From positions 1,116,001-1,180,000 of the forward strand of contig OY970177.1 in NCBI GenBank assembly GCA_963707975.1: a DNA stretch of 64,000 bases. Reading direction: 5' to 3'. The notes below the pieces were generated by a model. The model had not been told where the DNA came from. It ran no database searches and was given only the letters and a program-made list of their open reading frames with translations. This stretch comes from CAVVXX01 sp963707975. GTDB lineage: Bacteria > Pseudomonadota > Alphaproteobacteria > Micropepsales > Micropepsaceae. This document shows positions 25,742-35,173 of this stretch, one piece after another (position 1 is the stretch's first letter; every line of letters starts with the position of its first letter). The position numbers and the translations under genes are program-made.

Positions 25742-27662
25742 GTGAGCAATTTCCGCAATCTCACGCTTTGGGTCGTTATCGCGCTGTTGCTGGTGCTGTT
25801 GTTCAACCTGTTCGAGAACTCGGGATCGCACGGCACGGCAAGCCAGGTCGCCTTCAGCGAGTTCGCCCAGCAGGTGAATTCGAACGACGTGAAATCGGTG
25901 ACCATCCAGGGCAAGACCATCAGCGGCGAATACAAGAGCGGCCAGCATTTCACCACTTACGCGCCGGATGACCCCAATCTGGTGCAGCGCCTGCTCGACC
26001 ACAATGTGGCGGTCACAGCGCAACCAGGCGAAGACAATGTGCCGACGCTCCTCGGCATCTTCATCAACTGGTTCCCCATGCTGCTTCTGGTCGGCGGTGT
26101 GGGTGTTCTTCCTGCGCCAGATGCAGTCGGGCGGCGGCAAGGCGATGGGCTTCGGCAAGAGCCGCGCCAAGCTGCTGACCGAGCGCCAGGGCCGCGTCAC
26201 GTTTGAAGACGTGGCGGGCGTGGACGAGGCGAAGGACGATCTGAAAGAGATCGTCGACTTCCTGCGCGACCCGCAGAAATTCCAGCGCCTGGGCGGACGC
26301 ATCCCCAAGGGCGTGCTGCTGGTCGGCCCGCCGGGCACCGGCAAGACGCTGCTTGCGCGCGCCATCGCGGGCGAAGCCAATGTGCCGTTCTTCACCATTT
26401 CCGGCTCCGATTTCGTCGAGATGTTCGTGGGCGTGGGCGCATCCCGCGTGCGCGACATGTTCGAGCAGGCGAAGAAGAACGCGCCCTGCATCGTCTTCAT
26501 CGATGAAATCGACGCGGTCGGGCGCCATCGCGGCGCCGGCCTTGGCGGCGGCAATGACGAGCGCGAGCAGACGCTCAATCAGTTGCTGGTCGAGATGGAC
26601 GGCTTCGAGGCCAATGAAGGCGTGATCCTGATCGCCGCCACCAACCGCCCCGACGTGCTGGATCCGGCGCTGCTGCGCCCCGGCCGTTTCGACCGCCATG
26701 TCGTGGTGCCCAATCCCGATCTTGCCGGCCGCGAGAAGATCCTGCGCAGTGCACATGCGCAAGGTGCCGCTGGCGCCCGACGTGGACCCGCGCATCATCG
26801 CGCGCGGCACGCCCGGCTTTTCCGGCGCCGATCTCGCCAATCTGGTGAATGAAGCGCGCTATTGGCCGCGCGGCGCGGCAAGCGCGTGGTCAGCATGAGC
26901 GAATTCGAAGACGCCAAGGACAAGGTGATGATGGGCGCGGAGCGCCGCTCGATGGCGATGAGCGACGAGGAAAAGAAGCTCACCGCCTATCACGAAGGCG
27001 GCCACGCCATCGTGGCGCTCAGCGTCAAGGGCTCCGATCCCATCCACAAGGCCACCATCATCCCGCGCGGCCGCGCGCTCGGCATGGTGATGCGGCTGCC
27101 TGAGCGCGATCAGCTTTCGCTGACGCGCGCAGAAGATGCTGGCCGATCTGTGCGTCGCCTTTGGCGGCCGTATCGCCGAGGAGCTGATGTTCGGTCACGA
27201 GAAGGTCACCACCGGCGCGCAATCGCGACATCGAAAGGCCACCCGCATGGCGCGCGCCATGGTGACGCGCTTCGGCATGTCGGATAGCTAGGCCCCATCG
27301 CCTATGCCGAGAACCAGGAGGAAGTGTTCCTGGGCCACAGCGTCTCGCGCACGCAGAAGCGTATCGGAAGCAACGGCGCAGAAGATCGACGCGGAAATCC
27401 GCCGCATCATCGAAGAAAGCTACCAGCGCGCGAAAAAAATCCTGACCGACAAGATCGCCGACCTGCACACGCTGGCGCGCGGGCCTGCTGGAATACGAGA
27501 CGCTGACCGGCGACGAAATCGTGGCGCTGTTCAAGGGCATCCGCCCGGTGCGCACGCCTTATGAAGAGCCGCCTGCGGAGCCGCAAGCCCGCCACCGTGC
27601 CGAGCGCCGGCCGCAACCGCGAGCCCGGCATCATCGCGCCCGAACCGCAACCGGGAACGTGA
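25742..27662 (+). CDS. ftsH: ATP-dependent zinc metalloprotease FtsH, about ten indels
   Basis: Membrane-bound AAA+ protease for quality control of membrane and regulatory proteins, including RpoH in E. coli. GTG start MSNFRNLTLWVVIALLLVLL gives the first membrane helix; Walker A (GPPGTGKTLLARAIAGEA), Walker B (IVFIDEIDAVGRHRG), the SRH (RPDVLDPALLRPGRFDR) and the zinc motif HEGGH in YHEGGHAIVAL follow. Frame changes at about 26100, 26753, 26868, 27132, 27225, 27238, 27286, 27365, 27488 and 27581 (seven single-base gains, three losses); repairing them gives 638 residues ending at the TGA of 27660. Such density in an essential gene points to sequence error. Confidence 0.85.
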
Positions 27663-28535
27663 TCCAGGAATCAGAAGTCAGAAATCGGAAATCAGATACC
27701 TTGCCAGGCGACTTCAGATTTCCGGGTTCCGATTTCCGGCTTCCGGCAATCTTTGGCATCGTCAACATCACGGAGGATTCGTTCTCCGACGGCGGGCTTT
27801 ATCTTTCGCCGCTGGCGGCGCTCAGCCATGCGCGCAAACTTTCCGACGAGGGCGCGGACGTGCTCGATCTTGGCGCCGCCTCCAGCAATCCGGACGCCAA
27901 GCATGTTCCCCCTGAAATCGAAATCGCGCGTCTTGCGCCCATCGTTAGCGCGCTGAAAAAAGACGGGCGCAAAATCTCCATCGACAGTTTCGTGCCGGAA
28001 ACGCAAGTCTGGGCGCTCGCGCAAGGCGTGGACTATCTCAACGACATTCAGGGTTTTCCGGAAGCAAAATTATATCCGGCGCTTGCCAAGGCGCGCTGCA
28101 AGCTTGTGGTGATGCATTCGGTGCAGGGGCGCGGCCGCGCCACGCGCATGGAAACCGATGCCGCCGGCATCATGGACCGCATCGCCGCGTTTTTCGAAAC
28201 TCGCATCAAGGCGCTCATTTTGGCCGGTGTGGCGCGCGAACGCCTGATCCTCGATCCCGGCATGGGTTTCTTTCTGGGCGCCAACCCCGATGTTTCACTC
28301 ACCGTGCTGAGGTGGCTGCCAGAACTCAAGGCGGCGTTCGGCCTGCCCCATCCTGATCTCGGTCTCGCGTAAATCTTTCTTACGGAAAATGACAGGCCGC
28401 GATGCGGGCGCGGCCTTGCCCGCAACGCTGGCCGCCGAACTCTTTGCCGCGGCCCAAGGGGCCGACATCATCCGCACGCACGAGCCCGCGCCGCTCAGGG
28501 ACGCATTAACGGTGGCGGCAGCCTTGGCCGGCTAA
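27659..28535 (+). CDS. folP: Dihydropteroate synthase of the Sul (sulfonamide-resistant) type, one frameshift
   Basis: Dihydropteroate synthase joining pABA and DHPP in folate synthesis; about 291 residues from the GTG at 27659 (overlapping the ftsH stop) or 277 from a TTG at 27701. Unlike ordinary FolP it shares Sul1-type sequence throughout: FGIVNITEDSFSDGG, DLGAASSNPDAKHV, SIDSFVPETQVWAL, YLNDIQGFPEAKLYP, VVMHSVQGRGRATR, ILDPGMGFFLGANP and SVSRKSFL. The region GMGFF covers the place where Sul enzymes carry their resistance-conferring Phe-Gly change (recalled from published structures). One extra C in CCCC (28346-28349) breaks the frame before ILISVSRKSF. Context ftsH-folP-glmM is the housekeeping locus. 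Confidence 0.87.
27673..27744. repeat. Inverted arrays of heptanucleotide units at the folP start
   Basis: Three head-to-tail 7-base units (AGAAGTC, AGAAATC, GGAAATC; 27673-27693) are followed 16 bases later by five units of the complementary orientation (GACTTCA, GATTTCC, GGGTTCC, GATTTCC, GGCTTCC; 27710-27744). The two arrays are complementary and could form a cruciform or RNA hairpin. They lie between the ftsH stop and the first conserved FolP residues and are in the folP reading frame. Confidence 0.75.
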
Positions 28536-28613
28536 GCCGCCAAGTTTTATGTATTCCTTGCCGGCTTTTGCTATTATGACCCATCCAGCCCGAAAAGAGC
28601 GGGGCGGAGTTCA

Positions 28614-29959
28614 ATGACGCGCAAATTGTTCGGCACCGACGGCATAAGGGGCTTGGCCAACACCGCCCCGATGACGCCCGAAATCGCGCTCAAGGTGGGC
28701 CATGGCAGCCGGGCGCATTTTTACCCGCGGCGAACATCGCCACCGCGTCGTCATCGGCAAGGATACGCGCCGTTCCGGCTACATGATCGAATACGCGCTG
28801 ACCGCCGGTTTCACGTCCGTGGGCATGGACGTGTTTCTTTTCGGCCCGGTGCCCACGCCCGCCGTCGCCATGCTGACGCGCTTCCCTGCGCGCCGATCTC
28901 GGCGTGATGATTTCCGCCTCGCACAATCCCTATCACGACAACGGCATAAAATTGTTCGGCCCCGACGGGCAGCAAATTGTCGGATGCGCGCGAGCACGAA
29001 ATCGAAGCGCTGATGCGCAACGGGCTGGAGGAGGGGCTGGCCGTGCCCGACAAGATCGGCCGCGCCAAGCGCGTGGACGATTGCCAGGCGCGTTACATCG
29101 AATTCGCCAAGCGCACCTTCCCGCGCAATCTGCAGGCTCGAGGACATGCGCATCGTCATCGATTGCGCGCAATGGCGCGGCCTACAAGGTGGCGCCAGCG
29201 GTGCTGTGGGAACTGGGCGCCGATGTGGTCAAGATGGGCGTCGAGCCCAACGGCTTCAACATCAATCAGGATTGCGGCTCGACCGCGCCCGAAGCCATGC
29301 TGCAGAAGGTACGCGAAATGCGCGCCGATTTCGGCATCTCGCTCGATGGCGACGCCGACCGCGTGGTGATGGCGGACGAAAAGGGCCGCATCATCGACGG
29401 CGACCAGATTCTGGCGCTGATCGCGCGCTCATGGGCGAAGAAAGGCGCGCTCAAGGGCGGCGGCGTGGTCGGCACGGTGATGTCGAATACTGGGCTCGAG
29501 CGTTATCTCTCTGGCCTGAAGCTGAAACTCGCGCGAGCCGCCGTGGGCGACCGCTATGTCGCCGAGGAAATGCGCGAGGGCGGCTTCAATGTCGGCGGCG
29601 AGCAATCGGGCCACATCGTGCTGTCGGATTTCACCACCACCGGCGACGGCCTGATCGCCGCTCTCCAGGTGCTGGCGGTGCTGGCGGAAGAGGGCGAGCC
29701 CGCAAGCAAGGCCGCGCATCTGTTCGAGCCGCGCCTCAGGTGCTGGAAAATGTGCGCTTTAAGAACGGCTCGCCGCTCGACGACGCGCGTATCATGTCGC
29801 AAATCGGCGTATGCGAGCAGCGCCTCAGGGGCGGGCGGCTCTTGGTGCGCAAATCGGGCACCGAGCCCGTCATCCGCATCATGGCGCGAAGGCGACGACG
29901 AGAAACTGGTGCGCGCAGTGGTGCGCGACGTGGCCGCCCTCATCCACGAAGCCTCTTGA
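28614..29959 (+). CDS. glmM: Phosphoglucosamine mutase, about seven indels
   Basis: Converts glucosamine-6-phosphate to glucosamine-1-phosphate for UDP-GlcNAc and cell wall synthesis. Start MTRKLFGTDGIRGLAN; the phosphoserine loop is MISASHNPYHDNGIKLFGPDGQ; the Mg2+ site is ISLDGDADRVVMADEKG; GGEQSGHIVLSDFTTTGDG and RKSGTEPVIRIM complete the active site. Frame changes near 28697, 28882, 28972, 29130, 29171 (all one-base gains), 29736 (one loss) and 29886 (one gain); corrected length is 446 residues. The gene overlaps thiD by one base (TGATG). Confidence 0.87.
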
Positions 29960-30768
29960 TGCCAAAGCCCGCCCGCGTGCTCATCATCGCGGGGTCGGAT
30001 TCGGGCGGGGGCGCCGGCATCCAGGCCGACATCAAGACCGCAACCGCATTGTGCGCCTACGCCATGACGGCCATTACCGCCGTCACCGTGCAGGACACCA
30101 CGGGCGTGCATGGCGTTCATCCGGTACCGGTGGATGTCATCCGCGAGCAGATTGTGCGGGCGTTGGACGACATCGGCGCCGACGCCATCAAGACCGGCAT
30201 GCTGGTGAGCGCCGAAGTCGTGGACATGCTGGCCGAAGTCTTGCGCGCGCGGGCAAGCGAAATTCCCGTGGTCATGGATCCGGTGATGTTGGCCAAAGGC
30301 GGCGTCAAATTGCTCGACGATAGGGGCGTCGCCGCCTTCAGGAAAAAATTATTGCCGCTGGCCACGGTCGTCACGCCCAATGTGCCCGAAGCGGCTGTTC
30401 TTACCGGCCTCAAAGTCGAAACGATCGACGACCTTGTTGCGGCGGGCAAAGCGTTGCTGGCGCTTGGCGCGAATGCTGCTTTCGTCAAAGGCGGGCATCT
30501 CGCGGGCGATACCATCACCGACGCGCTGGTGACCAAGAACAGCGTGCAGCTGTTCCGTTCGGCGCGCATCGCCGGCACATCCACGCACGGCACCGGCTGC
30601 ACCTTGGCCTCGGCGCTTGCCACCAGCCTTGCGCAAGGCTTTGCACTGGAAGATGCAGCCGCGCGCGCGCGCGCTTTCGTGCATGAGGCCATCCGCACAG
30701 CGCCCGGATTTGGCCGTGGCTCAGGCCCGCTCAATCATTTGCACGGGATTACAGCTTACGAAGAATAA
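29959..30768 (+). CDS. thiD: Hydroxymethylpyrimidine/phosphomethylpyrimidine kinase
   Basis: A 269-residue ribokinase-fold enzyme phosphorylating HMP and then HMP-phosphate for thiamine synthesis. Signatures: VLIIAGSDSGGGAGIQADIKT, VTVQDTTGVHGVHPV, VVMDPVMLAKGG, and the C-terminal anion-hole motif STHGTGCTLASALAT. Its start overlaps the glmM stop, so it is translated from the same transcript. thiE at 5.2 kb uses its product. Confidence 0.94.
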   Translation: MPKPARVLIIAGSDSGGGAGIQADIKTATALCAYAMTAITAVTVQDTTGVHGVHPVPVDVIREQIVRALDDIGADAIKTGMLVSAEVVDMLAEVLRARASEIPVVMDPVMLAKGGVKLLDDRGVAAFRKKLLPLATVVTPNVPEAAVLTGLKVETIDDLVAAGKALLALGANAAFVKGGHLAGDTITDALVTKNSVQLFRSARIAGTSTHGTGCTLASALATSLAQGFALEDAAARARAFVHEAIRTAPGFGRGSGPLNHLHGITAYEE

Positions 30769-30797
30769 ACTCGTCCCGGCCAAGTGCTGCCAATTTG

Positions 30798-30935
30798 TTT
30801 CTCCCCCCGTTGTTACGAGGGGAGTGGACAGCCGCGAGCACAGCGAGCGGCTGGACGTAGGGGGCCTGCACTGTTCCCCCCCACCTGATCCGGCTTCGCC
30901 GGATCGACCTCCCCCGTAACAACGGGGGAGGAAAG
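30798..30935. repeat. Intergenic repeat family B, long inverted element
   Basis: Between the convergent thiD and purA genes. Outer arms TTTCTCCCCCCGTTGTTACG and CGTAACAACGGGGGAGGAAA (near-perfect inverted pair), with inner palindromes such as GATCCGGCTTCGCCGGATC. Related elements at 51581-51708 and 63761-63886 share the CCTCCCCC...GGGGGAGG framework. It is placed where it could end transcription from both sides. Confidence 0.75.
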
Positions 30936-30940
30936 GTATC

Positions 30941-32237
30941 TTATCTCCCCACGAACGGATCGCGCACCAGGATGGTGTCCTCGCGCTCGGGGCTGGTAGA
31001 GAGAAGCGCCACATTGGCGCCGATCAGTTCCTCGATGCGGCGCACATATTTGATGGCGTTGGCGGGAAGCTTCTTCCAGCTGCGCGCGCCCCGCGTGGAA
31101 TCGCTCCAGCCCTCCAGCGTTTCGTAAGTGGGCTCGACGCGCTCCTGTTCGTTGGCGTCGGCGGGCAGATGATCGAGCCTGCGCTCGCCCAGCCGGTAGC
31201 CAACGCAAAGCTTGATCTCTTTGAAGCCGTCCAGCACGTCGAGCTTGGTGAGCGCGATGCCGTCGATGCCGCCGGTGATTACCGTCTGGCGCACCAGCAC
31301 CGCGTCGAACCAGCCGCAGCGGCGCTTGCGGCCCGTCACCGTGCCGAATTCGGCGCCGCGTTTGCCCAGTTCTTCGCCAATGCCGTCATGCAGCTCGGTG
31401 GGGAAGGGGCCTTCGCCCACCCGCGTGGTGTAGGACTTCACGATGCCGAGCACGAAGCCGACGTCGCGCGGGGCAACGCCCGCGCCCGCCGCCGCCTGTC
31501 CCGCCACCGTGTTGGACGAGGTGACATAGGGATAGGTGCCGTGATCGATGTCGAGCAGGACCGCCTGCGCGCCTTCGAACAGTACGCGTTTACCCGCGCG
31601 CCGCGCTTCGTCGAGCCTGCGCCAGGACGAGCCGGCGAAAGGCAAAATCTTCGGCGCGATTTCCTTCAGCGCCTTCAGCAATTCGCCGGCGTCGATCTCT
31701 TTCGCCTTCACGCCGCGCCTGAGCGCGTTGTGGTGCGCCAACAGGCGCTCGATCTTGGCTCGCAAGGGTGGACAAATCTTTCAGATCGACCACGCGAATG
31801 GCGCGGCGGCCGATTTTATCTTCGTAAGCAGGGCCGATGCCGCGCTTGGTGGTGCCAATGCGAAGCAGGCTGCCGTCCGCCTCGCGCTCGGCATCGAGCT
31901 CGCGATGCAGCGGCAATATCAACGCGGCATTTTCCGCCACCACCAAATTCTCGGGCGCGATGGCGACGCCCAAACCTTTGAGCCGCCCGACTTCGTCGAC
32001 GAACGCCCACGGATCCACCACCACGCCATTGCCGATGATGGAAAGCTTGCCCGGCCTGACCACGCCGGAAGGCAGCAGGCTCAATTTGTAGGTGACGCCG
32101 TCTATCACCAGCGTGTGGCCGGCATTGTGGCCGCCCTGGAAGCGCACCACCACGTCGGCTCGCGCCGACAGCCAGTCGACGATCTTGCCCTTGCCTTCGT
32201 CGCCCCACTGGGCGCCGATCACCGCGACATTGGTCAT
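30941..32237 (-). CDS. purA: Adenylosuccinate synthase, one frameshift
   Basis: Converts IMP, Asp and GTP to adenylosuccinate in purine synthesis; about 431 residues when corrected. N-terminal GTP loop MTNVAVIGAQWGDEGKGKIVDWLS, FQGGHNAGHTLV, GTTKRGIGPAYEDKIGRRAIRV, then VLFEGAQAVLLDIDHGTYPYVTSSNTVAG and GRKRRCGWFDAV. One extra base near 31768 (CCCTTGCGAG where CCCTGCGAG is expected) splits the frame at LSTL/RAKIERL. Starts at 32237. Confidence 0.92.
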
Positions 32238-32410
32238 TATTCCGTACCCGGATGAATTACTATCCGCTGGCTTGCCGAGCCGAAGCTGGAAGCCGTGCGC
32301 CCGCCTTCGCCGATTGGGCTCCGGCGCGGCAGCCTTCGCGATTCTGCGTAGGCTGGGCACGGTGACCAGTTATAGACCGAACGCGAGAGAAAAGTCAGAC
32401 GAATTTTGAC

Positions 32411-32995
32411 TCACGGCAGCAGCATGGGCACGCGCCGCGCATAGGCGTCATAGGCTTCCGCGCCAAGCTCGGTTCGCAGGAAATTCTCCTCGATCCGCGC
32501 CTTGAGGATGTAGCTGACGACGAGAATAACGCCGCCCGCGAGCGAAAGCGCCGTGCCGCGCACCAGCACCGTGGCCAGTATGGCGATGAAAAGGCCGGTG
32601 TAGATGGGATGGCGCACAATGGCGTAAGGCCCGGTATCGACCACGCGGTGGCCTTCGCGGCGGGTGATGCCGCCCGACCATAATTTTCCCAAATGAACGC
32701 GCGCCCACACCATGAAAAGAAAACCAAGGCCCGCGAGCGCGGCAAAGGCCCAGTTCGCCTGCTCGCCCGCGTCCCACAATTGGCAGCCGAGCAATCGGCA
32801 AATGGGCTGCCTGTGCACCACGAACACCCCCAGCAGCAGAAAGAAGCCCACGATGGAAGCGATGAGGAAGGGAACGACCCATGGCGCGCCCGAACGCGCG
32901 ACGGGCTTGGCCGTCCAGAGCGCCGCGATGTGCCACCCGATGATCCACGCCACCCACATGGCGTAAATGGCAAGTTCGGGGCCGACGCGGATCAT
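32411..32995 (-). CDS. Isoprenylcysteine carboxyl methyltransferase (ICMT) family membrane protein, copy 1
   Basis: A 194-residue membrane protein with about four hydrophobic segments and the C-terminal ICMT/PEMT motif (HRVVDTGPYAIVRHPIYTGLFIAILA ... ARIEENFLRTELGAEAYDAYARRVPMLLP), which binds S-adenosylmethionine in this superfamily. The substrate in bacteria is unknown. It is three bases downstream of a paralogue with which it shares the C-terminal third. Confidence 0.8.
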   Translation of the reverse strand: MIRVGPELAIYAMWVAWIIGWHIAALWTAKPVARSGAPWVVPFLIASIVGFFLLLGVFVVHRQPICRLLGCQLWDAGEQANWAFAALAGLGFLFMVWARVHLGKLWSGGITRREGHRVVDTGPYAIVRHPIYTGLFIAILATVLVRGTALSLAGGVILVVSYILKARIEENFLRTELGAEAYDAYARRVPMLLP

Positions 32996-32998
32996 GCG

Positions 32999-33574
32999 CT
33001 AAGCGAAGGGCAGCAACATGGGCACGCGCTTGGCATAGGCGTCATAGGCGTCGGCGCCCAGTTGCTCGCGGAGGAATTTTTCCTCCAGGCGCGCTTTGAG
33101 CCAAATGCCGATCGTGATGACGGCCAAACCCGCCACGCCCAATATCGTTCCCTTTGCCGCCATAGTGCCAAAGAGCGCAAGCAGGAGCCCGGTGTAGATG
33201 GGGTGGCGCACGATGCCGTAGGGGCCGGTATCGACGACGCGGTGGTCCGCTTTTTTGGTGATCGTGCCCGACCACAGGCTGCCGAGATAGATGCGCGCCC
33301 ACCAGCAAAGGAGAAATCCCGCGGCAACCAGGCCCGTGCAGATCCAGGCTCCGTACAGCCCGATATGCCAAAGCCGAAGCGGTCCTTCATAGCCATGCGC
33401 GGGGAACGCGAAAATGACGGCGCCCAAAATGATGGGAATGCGGTAGGCCAGCTCGGTGCCGAAGGACACGCGCTTCTCGGCCGGGCTTGTCCAGGCGCCC
33501 GCCGCCAGCCACGAAACCGCCCAGCAGACCCACAGCGCGGGAATAATGATATGCGGCGAAAGCAATCGGTCCAT
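32999..33574 (-). CDS. ICMT family membrane protein, copy 2
   Basis: A 191-residue paralogue of the next gene, with the same SAM-binding motif (HRVVDTGPYGIVRHPIYTGLLLALFG) and the same ending (LGADAYDAYAKRVPMLLPFA). The start MDRLLSPHIIIPALWVCW at 33574 is four bases after the serA stop; the frame continues upstream antisense to nothing recognisable. Tandem duplication of a membrane methyltransferase attached to the 3' end of the serine operon. Confidence 0.8.
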   Translation of the reverse strand: MDRLLSPHIIIPALWVCWAVSWLAAGAWTSPAEKRVSFGTELAYRIPIILGAVIFAFPAHGYEGPLRLWHIGLYGAWICTGLVAAGFLLCWWARIYLGSLWSGTITKKADHRVVDTGPYGIVRHPIYTGLLLALFGTMAAKGTILGVAGLAVITIGIWLKARLEEKFLREQLGADAYDAYAKRVPMLLPFA

Positions 33575-33578
33575 GGCC

Positions 33579-35171
33579 TCAGAATGCCAGTGCTTTCGCT
33601 TGCTTGACCAGCGCAAGTTTGCGGATGGCGGCCAGCACATTGTCGTTGACAGGCTCGTCCACTTCGACCAGCGCGATGGCATCGGCGCCGAGCGCGGCGC
33701 GGCCGAGCGCGAAAGAGGCGATGTTCACGCCCGCATTGCCAAGGAGCGTGCCCAACTGGCCGATGAAGCCCGGCTTGTCCTCGTTGACGACATAAAGCGT
33801 GTGGGCCGCGAATTCGGCGTCGAGATTGATGTCCTTCACCTGGATGAGCCGCGGGCGGCCGTCGGAAAAAACCGTGCCGGCGACCCTGCGCGTCGAGCCG
33901 CCGTCAAGCGTGATCACGACCTTGATGTAGCCTTCATAGATGCCCTGGCGGGCCCTGCGAGTTTCGCTCACGCGCACGCCGCGTTCCTTAGCGACGATGG
34001 GCGCATTGACCATGTTCACGTCGGAAAGTGCCGGCCTCAAGATGCCAGCCAGCACCGCCTGGGTCAGCGCGCGGCTATTAAGCTCGGCCGCCGTGCCCTC
34101 GTAAAGAATTTCGCAGGCCGCGATGCTGGTTTCGACCAGCTGGCCAACAAAGAGGCCAAGCTTCTCGGCGAGCGAAATCCAGGGCCGGATCTTCTGCGCT
34201 TCCTCGGCAGAAATGGACGGCATGTTGAGAGCATTGGTCACCGCGCCCGTCAGCAGATAATCGGAAATCTGCTCCGCCACCTGGAGCGCCACGTTTTCCT
34301 GCGCCTCCATGGTTGCAGCGCCCAGATGCGGCGTAGCCACCACGTGATCATTGCCGAACAGAACGCTGTTCCTGGCGGGTTCCTCCTCGAACACGTCGAA
34401 GGCAGCACCCGCCAGATGCCCGCTGTCGAGCGCCGCCTTCACCGCCTGTTCATCGGCGAGCCCACCGCGCGCGCAATTGATCAGGCGCGCGCCTTTCTTC
34501 ATGCGGCCGATTGCGTCTGCGGAGATGATGTTTCGCGTCTCGTTGGTGAGCGGCGTATGCAGCGAGACGAAATCGGCGCGCGCAAGCAACTCATTCAACT
34601 CCACTTTCTCCACGCCGAGATCGGTTGCGTGCTCGGGGCTGAGATAAGGATCGTAGGCGATCACCTTCATCTTCAGGCCCTTGGCGCGGTCGGCGACGAT
34701 GGAACCGATATTGCCGCAACCCACCAGGCCCAGCGTCTTACCGTATAGCTCGACGCCCAGGAAGCGGTTCTTCTCCCATTTGCCCGCCTGGGTGGAAGCG
34801 TTGGCCGCCGGGATGTCGCGCGCCAGCGCCATCATCAGTGAAATCGCGTGCTCGGCCGTGGTGATGGAATTGCCGAAAGGCGTGTTCATGACGATGATGC
34901 CCGCGGCGGTGGCGGCGGCCACATCGATATTGTCCACGCCGATACCGGCTCGTCCCACCACTTTTAATTTCTTTCCCGCCTTCAGAATTTCCGCGCTCAC
35001 CTTGGTGGCCGAGCGCACGGCAAGACCGTCATACTGGCCAATGATGGTGATGAGCTCGTCTTTCTTGAGGTCGGTTTTGGTGTCGGCCTCGATCCCGCGC
35101 TCTCTGAAAATGGCAAGCGCCGCCGGCGACAGCTTGTCGGCGATCAGAACGCGCGGTTTGGCAGTGCTCAT
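33579..35171 (-). CDS. serA: D-3-phosphoglycerate dehydrogenase
   Basis: A 530-residue long-form SerA catalysing the first step of serine synthesis. NAD-binding domain (TLGLVGCGNIGSIVADRAKGL), active-site HLGAATMEAQENVA, the intervening domain, and a C-terminal ACT domain (LYVVNEDKPGFIGQLGTLLGNAGVNIASFALGR) for serine feedback. Two bases after sseB; third gene of serC-sseB-serA. Confidence 0.95.
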   Translation of the reverse strand: MSTAKPRVLIADKLSPAALAIFRERGIEADTKTDLKKDELITIIGQYDGLAVRSATKVSAEILKAGKKLKVVGRAGIGVDNIDVAAATAAGIIVMNTPFGNSITTAEHAISLMMALARDIPAANASTQAGKWEKNRFLGVELYGKTLGLVGCGNIGSIVADRAKGLKMKVIAYDPYLSPEHATDLGVEKVELNELLARADFVSLHTPLTNETRNIISADAIGRMKKGARLINCARGGLADEQAVKAALDSGHLAGAAFDVFEEEPARNSVLFGNDHVVATPHLGAATMEAQENVALQVAEQISDYLLTGAVTNALNMPSISAEEAQKIRPWISLAEKLGLFVGQLVETSIAACEILYEGTAAELNSRALTQAVLAGILRPALSDVNMVNAPIVAKERGVRVSETRRARQGIYEGYIKVVITLDGGSTRRVAGTVFSDGRPRLIQVKDINLDAEFAAHTLYVVNEDKPGFIGQLGTLLGNAGVNIASFALGRAALGADAIALVEVDEPVNDNVLAAIRKLALVKQAKALAF

Positions 35172-35173
35172 GG

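Noticed and set aside
27673..27744. CRISPR-like array near folP
   Set aside because: Units are 7 bases, contiguous and inverted, without spacers or cas genes.
9083..29886. Programmed ribosomal frameshifting as explanation for the broken genes
   Set aside because: There are about 25 sites, of both signs, without a common slippery sequence, and in enzymes not known to need it; sequence error is simpler.
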